From positions 62,001-126,000 of the forward strand of contig CAWUHX010000228.1 in NCBI GenBank assembly GCA_963922205.1: a stretch of DNA of 64,000 nucleotides, given 5' to 3'. Numbering within the stretch: the first letter of the stretch is position 1; every line of letters begins with the position of its first letter. The notes beneath the pieces were generated by a model that worked only from the letters and a program-made list of their open reading frames with translations, made no database searches and was not told where the DNA came from. The stretch comes from Romanomermis culicivorax (Eukaryota; Nematoda; Enoplea; Mermithida; Mermithidae). A program made the translations under genes and the position numbers. This document shows positions 27,001-39,000 of this stretch, one piece after another.

Positions 27001-30000
27001 GTTAGCATCGTTAAAAATGTCACGCATCTCATAATTCAGGTGCCAATGTTTGCCCGGCTTCGTTGGCGACGGATTTTCGTGCTATCGAGCTCGAGAAACC
27101 GATTGCCGCTTCAGCGCGGCCGTCTGCCACAAAAACGCCCTGTGCCTCGACGGTGCGTGCCAATGCGCGCCCGGATTCGTCGGTGACGGACTCAAATGCG
27201 AAGCGGCGTCCAACATCGCTTCTTTGGTGCCCATCGTCGTGCCGATCGGTCCGGGCTGGGGTCCAACGACCGTGGCGCCCGAAAAATTCAATCAGCTGCT
27301 AATTTCGTCGTTGACCCCTGCCGGGACGTTGTCTGTTACAAATTCGATCAATGAATCTTCTACGGATTTGAAAAAGGTCACGGACGGTGAACCACCGGCT
27401 AGATCATTAGATACGAAATCGGTATCGTTGACATCGCAAACGGCGGAGAAGCAAGAATCAACAACCGTAAGCCTACTATTTACAGTCATACATGTAATAT
27501 AGGGGAGTGCCATAGGACCCCCAGAGATTGTCGGCCATATGGCTAGCCATTGGGCCACCCCCAAAGATTTTCCAATCCTATAGCTAGCCCCTCATACTTT
27601 TGAACGGTAAAATACTGGAAAATGTCAATTTTTGATAAAAAATGTCAATTTCTAGCAAGAAATTATCAAAAACATCCATTTTCTCGGCTCTTCGCGTCAT
27701 GAATGCAATTTTTACGGTTTTTTTATACAAGAATTACTATTCTTTGAACCGTTTTTTCTTACTTTTTTTGTTGAAAAAATCGAATTTTTTATCTTTACAG
27801 ACACATCACCTAAAATTTTGGGCAATCAGTGACAACCGGGCCCAAAAAAATCGATTGGATAGCAGATCTGCTACTTACTGCACATCCGCTACCTAGTGCA
27901 CATCCGCTACCTAGTGCACATCCGCTACCATAGTCACATCCGCTACTAGACAGCAAAAAATGTGAAAAAGGTTTTGCTATTATTTTCATGAGGGTTTTCC
28001 AAAGACAAAAGAATAAAAGAAAATGGGATGCGGTAGGCGTTCTGCGAGGTAGAAAATATTTTGTTTGCCATCTTTATTGAACCGCAAGAATGGCTAAAAA
28101 CCGTAATATTGCAAATAGTCGACCTAAAAATAAGTCACTAATGAGTGAAGGTATGTAATAAAATCCTAAAAATGACCACGCAACCACATTCTAATGAGTG
28201 AAAAATTTTTATTTACATAACAAAGTGACCACACAAGCGCTTCGAGTGACAGAATAATCGGCCTAGACGGACGTTTTTCATTTTTTATCTATACCAATCG
28301 GGATGATGGAAATATCGCTTTTGTTTTGTTTTAAATTTTTTTTTAGACTTTTTTGACTTTTTCAAGACTTTTTTAAAGACGTTTTAAAATTATTTTCAAT
28401 TATTTTATAATTTTGAGTTCAAAATTAAAAAAAAAACATTGTTGAATATACCTCCCGAGTAGACCAAGGACTGGTTATTTTCAGCAAACGTGGATCCATG
28501 GCAATTGTCCCATTTCTATCTAAAATTATTGGGATAACCCTGGGCCAAGAACAACAAATCACTGCATCGTACTGGGGTTTGTGACACACATTTGGTAGAA
28601 CACAATTTCTTGCATTTATTTCTGAAAATACGAGGAAAATTGAAAATTTTGATGCGCATCGGTTGCAACCGCATATTTCCCAACTTTTAACGAATGCAAT
28701 TTTTAATTTTCACGATACATGCGCCGTCTAATTGGTAAAAAAAATTAATGAGCCTAATAATTTGTAAATGCATTCTGTATATTCTTCCATAATGAAATCC
28801 TGCCTAGGTTATTCAACGCAAAAAGTAAATGTAACGTGTTACTTATATACCTCAGCAAAATGTAGCGGATGTGCACTAGGTAGCGGATCTGACTACGGTA
28901 GCGGATGTGCACTAGGCAGCGGTTGTGCACTAGGTAGCGAATCTGGCACCAACCCAAAAAATCGCCCGACCCCCCCGGACCTCTGGGGCCCCGTTACATG
29001 TATGGTTACAGTATGCCATACACATGCAGTGAAATGTTCTGTTTGATCACCATACTATTGTAGCAAGGGAAATCTAGAAGAGGTCAACCAAATTTTTATC
29101 AAACTTTAGCCTACCATAACTCTTTCAAAATTAAGCACGATACTCTAAGTTATGTTCTTGGATAGATTCTATTGATAATTGTCAAATTGTTCCCCAAAAA
29201 AATAATGAAGAACATTGATTGTGATTGAAGCCAAACCGTTACAGTAATAAATTTTGGGGAAGATCGGACACATACGCTAATATTAATGTTGGTCAATGAT
29301 TAAGACCGACTAGTTGTGAATTTTTTCACAAAAAGGCAATGACCGATAGTTTTTTCATAGTTCATTGCTGTCATTTAGAATAAATGTGTTTGTGTTCTCA
29401 CCCGAAATGAATCTTTCGAAAAAGTTTTCCTCTTCAGCATGTCTTTCGATTAAACTGTGCAGTGTGTATAATTTCACTCAAAGGTTTTAGAAAACTTACG
29501 AATTTTTTTCCCAAAAGAAGTTTTCGGTTAGCAGAATGTGACTAATCAATACTTATGCTGTTTGATATTCTTTGCAATATTTTGGTTTGATTGTAATAAA
29601 ACAAGGTCAAATTTTTTCCACAAACAAAAATAGGATGACATTTTGTATCTCCTTGCGTCATAGATAGAATTTGATGAACAACGACCACTCGTATTTGGAA
29701 ATAGACTCAAAGGACAGCCTTGATCTTCAGGTGATGGGGCATCCCTCTGATAAATTTAGTTTTTTGAACATGGCTCATGTATGACTTTTTCGGTGAATGA
29801 CTTTTGTGATTGATCATCTGGCATTGAAACCAAAACAATATAAATTATTAGAAGTATAAGGAGATTTGTCAAGGTTTGCTAAAAACAAAAAAACAGCTTA
29901 TCTGCCCGCGGTTTACACTTCGAAAAATCGCTAGTGTACTAGAATGCTAAAACACCATTTTACAAAGTGCGGCCGGACATTTCAGCAGCACTGTGGAGGG

Positions 30001-33000
30001 TAGTCTATACACATTACATTGTAAAGTTGTTTTTTGGGAAACTTAATATTCTTATGAAGATGCCTGCTGTTTAAGATTACTTCGAAAATTAGTGAAACTT
30101 TAAGAAACACTAAACTTGTAGATAGTGTTCAACTCCTCCGGGGCCCTTACATTATGTAGAAAGGAGAAAAGCAATGAAAAAAGAAGAGAAACGGAAAGGA
30201 AGAAAAAAAAGAAAGAAAAAAGATAGCGTAACCATCTCCAATATTCTCTGGTTGGTTGTCAACCCCGTATCTGGACTATAGACCCGGGTGCTAAACGACC
30301 GCAGAAGATTTTCGGGGTTCCAGCACCAGATTATGTTTCGTGAGAAAAATTTTAAGATGATCAACCAAAGGAAGAAGTAAAAAATATAATAGAAAGGATA
30401 GTATATTATTACGGAATAAACCGACACGAGAAACGATTAACCAGGGAAACCAACTAATCGGACGGTGAACCATATAACAACACAAGACTAGTCGGTACCA
30501 AATGACCTAACGAAGTTTATTCAGATGATGGTGGAGCCTTAATTGGTTTTCTGACCTTCGGTCGATTCCAAGTTTTGTTATCCTGTCGCTTCATTGGTAG
30601 GCTACAACCATACATGCACGTGTGGGGGGGGGGTTTGTGGGGTTTGATTCCCAGCAGACTTTGATTGACCCCCAAGCAGATTCTTGCTGACCCCCAACAG
30701 ATTTGACTACCCTAGCAATGATTGAGAAGATGATGAAGGAAAATGAGCTAGAGAGAAGAAAAAGTGGCCATAAAAATAGGTATAATGCTGTAGTTCAACA
30801 ATTTTTGAAGAAAGCATACTTGATTCCAAAAAAGTAAAATTAAAACTTGAAAAGTGCAGTCTAAGCAAATAATTTCACATATCTGACTAATATAGATGAA
30901 TATGTTGCTTGTATGTTAGAAAACCTTTCTAAGATCTTTCTTTTCGTTATCAAGAATGAAAAAACCCCTGCCCTGGCTGACCCCCAGCAGAATTTATATG
31001 CTGTGCATGTATGGCTACAACTTACATGAAGAAAACATGCTAGGTGTCCTGTCGCTAGTAGGTTTGTCGGATGTTTGATAATGTCTGTTTCTATTTTGAA
31101 AATAAATTTTGTTGAAAACGTTTTTCTATTTTTAATAAACTTTTTTTAATTTTGTACATGTCTTGGCCGATGCACAGACATCAGCCGACAAAAGCATCCA
31201 TTTTTTCGGCATCCCGCATCCGAACAAACCGATCATGATCGGAATTTTCCAGCACTGTTTTATGACGGAGCTGCTCCTTTTCAACATTTGTAAATGATCT
31301 CTCGAACATCCTAATATGAAATGGCTGATTATATATTTGTGATGAACTGATGATGCGCTAACTGTATTTGATTATTTATTTAATGAGGTAACTTCAGACT
31401 TGAACAGTATGCTGATGTGCTCGGGCCCGGTTTCACCACAAAACTCCGTATTCAGAGTAAAATGTCACGAGTTACGAGTCCCGTGTTAAGAGAGCTACGA
31501 ATGGCCGTCTCACCAAAAATCAGAGTTTACAAGCAAGGAATTACGAATTTAGGAGTGCTACGAGTGGCCGTTTCACCAAAAAATAAAGTTTATGAGTACG
31601 GGCCCACGAGTTATGAGTGTTACAAGCGACGGTTTTTTATAATTTACGACTGTTCAGTTTCACCAAACGAGTTACCCATCATTACGATAATGAAATGACT
31701 CATTAATTTGATGAGATTTTCACGGACCAAAATTGGGTCCGTTGGACTCGTAGCTTAGTGGTATTTGAGCATTTTTGTCATTTGTTTTTTGTCAACCCGA
31801 CAAAGAAACAATAATTTGGATCCTTTTCCGAAATTATCACATTTTGAGTGAAAAACAAGCATTTTTGACATTTGCCTGAAAAACCTCAAAAAATAAATTT
31901 TTTTAAGAAAAACCAATATGTCCGTGCAAAATAACCAGAAATCACCATAACAAATAAATTTCGAAAAAATTCGATGCACTTGAAAAAAAAGTCGAACATC
32001 TGAAAACTCTCACATCTTGATTTTTTTGCTATGCATCTTGAAATTTTAGCCGTGCATTTTGAAAAAATGTTGTGTATCATGTTCGAAGGTAACGATTTTT
32101 TTCAATGGCAACAAAGTTTTTCAAGTGCTAACACATTTTTTCAAGCATTAACGAGTTTTTTCAAGTGGTCCTTCTTGTATTCCGTACGAACAACTAACAG
32201 TAATAAGAGTAATCTGCAATGATTTAAAAATTTTTTGCAATTTTTTTTTGATGTTTTTGATAAAATTAACTTATCTTCACAATAAATTTAGAAAATTTCT
32301 GTAAAATTGGCGAATTTTCAAAAATGTGAGGAAAATGATTTTCCATAGAGATTGAAAAATTTTTCGAAATTTTTATGTTTCAACAAAATCTAACAAATTT
32401 TTACAAGAATTGAGAAAATGTCTTCAAGGTTTGATTTCAGAATAACTTAGAAATCAATAATTTTCAGAACAAATTTCCCAATCCGATTGCACCATCCGAT
32501 TATAAACACATTACGAATTCCCGTATAACGAGTGCCAAAAAACACCCATAAAATGATCATTTTACGAGTCCTACGAAAAACATGGTGAAACACTCTTATT
32601 ACGGACTCGTAACTCATAGCACATCACTCGTAGCTTGCAGTTAGTCACCCGTAGGTTGTAGCTCATCACCCGTAGCACGAGTGAAGCTGGTGAAACTCAT
32701 TTACTCCTAGAATTCGACACTCCTAGTACTCGTAAGACTCGTAACGTTGTGGTGAAACCGGGCCCAGGTTATTAACCGGCTACAGTAAGGTGGAAAACCA
32801 AAAAATAACTATAAATTAATCATTTTTCATGAATTGTGGCAAAACAACAAAAATCATATAAATTTTGGACTGAAAACAAATAACCGAAGTTACCAGACGT
32901 TTGGATTCTTTATCGAGCCCAGCAAGAACTTCTGTTAAATATACTAAAAAATTTTCTGATTTTGTCTAAGTAGTAGATGTTAAGAGTGTAGATGATCGGT

Positions 33001-36000
33001 GGATATGAAAGCATGACAAAACCTAGTTTGTGCTCTAGTAATATCTACCTAGCAGTGCTGTCTTTTAACGTATGGCACAGGAGTCGGGTCGAAAAAAATC
33101 GACAATAACACAAATTTTGTCTTTGACTAAAACCCTGAACCTTACTGTCATTTGTTTTTCTTCTTGACCAATGAGACTATCCAGCTTACACTAGCGAAAA
33201 ATCTGGAGCGGGTTTCATCAAAGAGACTTAAGCTCCAGCTGAGTTGCAGCTCAGCTTTCAGACACACAGACATATCAGCTTTTCATTCAGACACACAAAA
33301 CATATCGGGAAAGTTAAGCTGAAGCTGAGATGCAACTTAACAACAATGTTATAACATACAGAGTTAAGTCACAGCTCAGCTGCAGCTTAACAGCAATAGT
33401 ATAACATACAGTGTAAAGCTACAGCTTAAGCTGCAGCTCAGCTGGAGCTTAAGTCTCTTTGATGGAACCGGCCCTGCTGCATAGAACATCCGGAACAACA
33501 ATGATTAGTTTCAATTATGAAATCGGACTTGAGGTTATGGAAGGAGTCGGACCTGTAAATTTTGAGTGACTCTTTTGCTTTATATCAAATTTTGTCACCA
33601 ATCCCAATCCCGATCGCGAGAAAACCTGATTTCGGCCGACCCCTACCCATCGGTCGATCACTAGTTAAAGAGTTTCTCTATTAATCTATAACGCACTATT
33701 ATAGCAAGACATTAGTGTTTTATTGAAAAATCTAAATGTGGCCTGAATATAAGAAATTTCAATGTACCACAATCGTTAGGTCGATTTTTTTTCATGCCCG
33801 CAGATTCCCGCCTCCGTCACCTTGGCGGTTCAAACGCCAGCCGTCTGGACGAGCACGGGACGGCGCCGATGCTACGGCAATGGTGCCGGCGTCTGCCACC
33901 CGCAAGCCCGTTGCGTCGACGGTTATTGCGTCTGCAAATTGGGCTACAAAGGCGACGGTTGCGCGTCGTGCCAACGTTTGACCGACCACGACGGCGATTG
34001 TTTCGTCAATCCGGACTTGTGCCACGAGCACGCTTCGTGTTTCAGACGCCGGTGTCAATGCAATTTCGATTATATCGGCGACGGAATAACGTGCAGACCG
34101 TTGAGGAGTAAGGAGCTAACAAGAAATAATTAAAAAGTAACAATTTAATTTTAAAAGTATAAATTTTTGGATTAGAGATAATAGATTCCGATAGTCTATT
34201 TCATACATCAATACATCGAATAGAAAATTTAAGAAAATTTGAATTAAACACAGTTTAGCTTTATAGAATTATTTGAGAAACAGAAAAGGCAGTTGAATGC
34301 AAATATTTCAAGCGAATAATGAGCAGAAATCTGTCCAAAGGCGCCGAAATTCAAGGGATTAATGGTTAGAGTTTCAGGATATTGCTTTATAATCTACAGC
34401 TTGATAGACTAATAGCCTTCTTTTTAAAAGTCTACAAACTTTTCCTAACCTTTATCCCCTTCTGAATATGAAATCCAAACAGGGTAGTAGCCATATTCCA
34501 AAATGGGTCTAATATATGTTTTAAATACCCCAATTTTAAAATCATTCAAGTTAGAATAAAAGCATTTCCATATTAAAGACAGTGGAATGTCGATGGTAAT
34601 TTTCCATCAATGTTGACACCCAAGTCCTCAATTTCAGAAACCTTGAAAATCAAAAGTTCATTCAGGGAATAATTATTATTGGGGTTATTTTTACCTATAT
34701 GTAAAACTGAACATTTGTTGCTAGTTTGCTGACCATATATTTAAAAAATTCCAATCCGATTGTAAAATTTCAGAGGCAATTATTAAATATTCTAATAAAA
34801 TGGACCCTTGAGGAATTCGACCTATGACAGGGCTACAGTATTCAATAAACTTTTGCAAATTTCTAATTTACATTTAACCATGATCTTGATAATTTGTATT
34901 TTTCGAACAAGAGTTCGGGAGGCGACCGTCCCCTGCCCCTCCTGCGTCCGCCACTGATTATAACCTGCGTATTCTATGGCCATATTGCATTCTATCTTCT
35001 GTGTGTTTGGTTTTTTCCGTCCTCAGTAAATTATAAACCTCAAATCAGTCTAATCATCGTTTTGGTTCTTGAGAAATGTATAAATGTGTACTTCAACTGA
35101 TATTATATTTAAAATCTTTCATTCTCATTGTTTATCCATAATATATTATCCTGTTGACTACAGTAAACAACCAAAGTCGACGACCCGGTTTTGTCAAAGA
35201 GACTTAGGCTGTAGCTGAGCTGTAACTTAACTCTGTATGTTATACTATTGCAGTTAAGGTGCAGCTCCGGTGCAGCATAACTTCCTCGACGCTGCGGCTG
35301 AGCTTCACCTAAGCAGTAATTAAGGATGGGACGGATCCACTTTTTTGATGATGATTCGGATTCGGATCCGAAAAACGTGGTTCAGCAAAACCGGATCAAA
35401 AAAATTTTCTTCAGTGGCTCCGGATCCTGAATGACAGATCCGACTGGATGCAAATCAGATTTCGATCCTGTATCATAGAATATATGTGTAGTCTGTTTTT
35501 TATAAAATGTTTCCAAATAGAAAAGTGACAAAAATCAGTACTGTCATTAAAATCGTTTAGATAGAGCTGTTACTGTAAAATTTTTCAGTAGGAAAATTGT
35601 TAAAGGTTAGTTCAGTATTCTCACAAATTTCCAGTCCTATATGACATATTGTTCATCAGCAAATCGTGAAAAAATGAAATAGTACTTGCTTTCCACTTTT
35701 ATTATTTAGAAGCATTTGAAGAAAAACGGACTATAAATACTCATGAATAAATATGTATTACGTTTAATTATTCTAAAATTACTTTATAGGAATTAATGTT
35801 TTTTCGGTGTTAAATAATTATTGATTATACATATATGATCAAAAATATGCTCAAAAATTTGGACAATAGGGGAATCGGTTAATTTGCTGAAGCTTTACAG
35901 GTGAACATCGATCTCAGATTTGGAAATCCCGAAACCGTACGATAATTGATAAATGGAAAAATATTATATAATCTGGGAACACATCCTCAATTTTGATAGA

Positions 36001-39000
36001 GAATTTATGATCACTACTTTTTTGATCTCAGATACAAAGACAATTTTTTCGAAAAACCTGGAACGATGTCAAATATAGCTTAAGACACAATTTCTGTAAG
36101 AATCGACCAAGGCCTGTAGTTAAGTGTGATGAGTAAAAAATTAATCATACCCCAAAAAACATATTTTGCACAGTTTTTTGCACAGAACAACATGCCAGTA
36201 TTTGTTTGATCTAAAAATCAAAATTCGTTTTGCAAGATCAATCCAAAGGTTCAAATTTTTTGCAATTTTCCAAATTTTAGGTCACAATCATTGGAGGCCT
36301 ATAAGTAAACAGGTATGCAATGTCGGTCAATAAAACTTTGTCACTGATGGTAATCATGTTTAGTGTATATGCCTGACACATATAGATATATGTAGCATCA
36401 AAATTATGGGTTACACTATACTTTAAATTCAAATTTTCAGCAGTTATCAATAACTCAAATTCACACATTTTTGTACCCCATAAAGTCAAATAATGAGTGT
36501 CATTGATTAAACTGCACTATGTTATGGCTGAACCCCTTAGCCACATACCCACAAAGTTTTATCAAAATAAAAAAAACCATTGAGTGTGCTACAGTGAAAC
36601 AAGTGAAAGCCATTTTCGAATCGAATTATAAAATTTTTTGTTTAAAAATATAGTCATTCACCCAAAATTCTGATTATTCAACTAAAACTTTTACACATTG
36701 CAGGCTGACATCTTGGCTATATACAATAAGGTTTGGTCATAATATCGTTATCCTTTACATGGGAAATTACACAAAGTAAAACGCATTCTTGATATTGTTG
36801 AAAAAACTTCAGGTGAAAATTGGTGTTCCATTTAGTTGGAATTTTATTAATTCTAGTCAAAATCGACTACAGTGCAGCCACAGTATGTGGCCACATACCC
36901 ACTAAGTTGCATCATATTAAAAATTAGAAAAGCTACATTGTTTTGGTTAACAATAAGATGAAAGATTGTTCAAATTTTTAACGAAAACTGACAAAGTAGT
37001 GGAACAACATAAGATTTTCGGATCTTTCTCTGATAAATGGGACCCACATGGACACAAGAAACTAAATCAAAGCTTAAAGAAGCAAAATTGTATTTAAAAA
37101 ATGATTAGTGACTCCACATAAAGCCAAAATCACATATTTCTGATCAATGTTCATGGTATGGTCTTAGTGATCCAATCCATCCAAAGTTACAGGAGAAATT
37201 CACAAATCACATTTATGACAGGAAAGGTAGCAATTATGAGCAGTTGAAGAAGACACTGAAGGACATCAAAGAGACAGTGACTCAATTCCAATTTGCAAAT
37301 TCAATTGATAAAGTTGAAGCTAAATATTTAGCAGATTGTGTCTTAAACGTTGAAAGATATTAGTTAGTAATCTCAATGATCAAAGCCAGATCATAATTCC
37401 AAGGTCAGTTAAAAACAAAAAAACTGAAAATAAGCGGGACATTGGTTCATTTAATGACTTAATTGCCAGCAGAAGATCAAATCGCACCAGAGAGCAAATA
37501 TTTTTTGTATTGTCTGCTTGTAAATATATTCTTATTTGTAGAATTGACAGGAAATCGAAATATAGATGAAAAGAATTTTACCACCTAAACAAAACTTCAC
37601 TGCCGAACCTGCCATTCATTGCCAAAATATTTTTGGCGATATCAGCAGTGTTCCCTCTGAACAATTATTCCATGTGCTAGTCAAATTTATGATCGCACTG
37701 GAAATCGTTTGAAGGGTGATACTGTTGAAAAATTTTTGTTTGTCAAGTATAATTTAGCTACCATTGACTTGAAATTATTGTGAAACTTAATGCAAAATGA
37801 AATGAATAGATCTGATTATGGTAGGAGCTTAATTTTTGACAACAGTGGATCTGGATCTGGATACAAAAAAGTTTAATTCATCATATCCGGATCACACGCA
37901 AAATTAGGCGTCATCAACCAGGTCGTTAAATTTCCGATAAAAAATACAGTATCCATGAAAGCCCATCCCAAATGTTTTTCTTTGTAAAAAACGCGAGAAA
38001 ACTAGCCGAGGACGAAAGACTTACAATGTAAATCTCTTTTTTGGAAGTTTTTAGAATGAATGATGTTTTTGATTACACAATAATTGATAATCGAAATCTA
38101 GATTAGCCCATAAGGTAATAGATTTTGCATTTGTCACTAATGCAAAAATATAGAGTTTTAGAAAATTTCACCTTTTACATGAAGGAATGTGTAGAGGACA
38201 GAATTTTCTTGTGTTAACTTTTATTTTTATGATGTCGAATAGCAGGATAATTAGTGTTATAGTACCGAAGTTTCAACCACGACAAGATTTTCAGCTGGAC
38301 AACCTACGTTATTTTTGACTGTTTCTAAAAGTTAAGGCGGGTGTATTTTATTGCCGCTAATATTATTTTCAGTTACCCGGGTATGGTATCAGACTTCACG
38401 TCTGTAGAATTTCATCTGTAAGCTTAGCTGCTGATGCTGACTGTACGATAGTTCGTTATGACTACATTATCAATTTTTACAGGTAACGAGACTTTGTTGG
38501 GCGCTTTGATCGACACGACAAAATCTATAGCTTCGCCATCTTCACCGAGTAAGTTAAGTCTTAGCATTCAGCTCGCTGTTTTTCTTTTCATCGATAAGCA
38601 AAGAACAGGCAGATCGGAAGAATGCCTGTTCTTTGCTTATCGATGAATGCTTGAAAGAAGTGCCCAGGCATATTAGGTTCATTGTCAGGCTGCTAAATAG
38701 ATTTTCAAGCAGAATACGAGGAGCGCCACTTGATTCTTTTGTCTTAACTTGAAGTTTCAAGTTTGAAGTTTCTCACAACTTATCAAAAAATTGCACGCGA
38801 TAAATCAAGTTTTTACGTCGCAATATTCAAGATTGTGACGAAAAAATCGAGTTGAATTGTACACTCGACTTCAAAATTTTTACGCACGATAAATTCTCTC
38901 GATACAAAAAAGTAACTATCGTTTTTGCAAAAAAGTAATCATCGTACGTCTTGATTACAAAATCAGTAATCACTTGGATGATTTTTATCTTGATTACTCT

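Noticed and set aside
30152-30485. Two overlapping minus-strand Phe/Leu/Ser-rich frames
   Set aside because: They arise from a purine-rich low-complexity tract.
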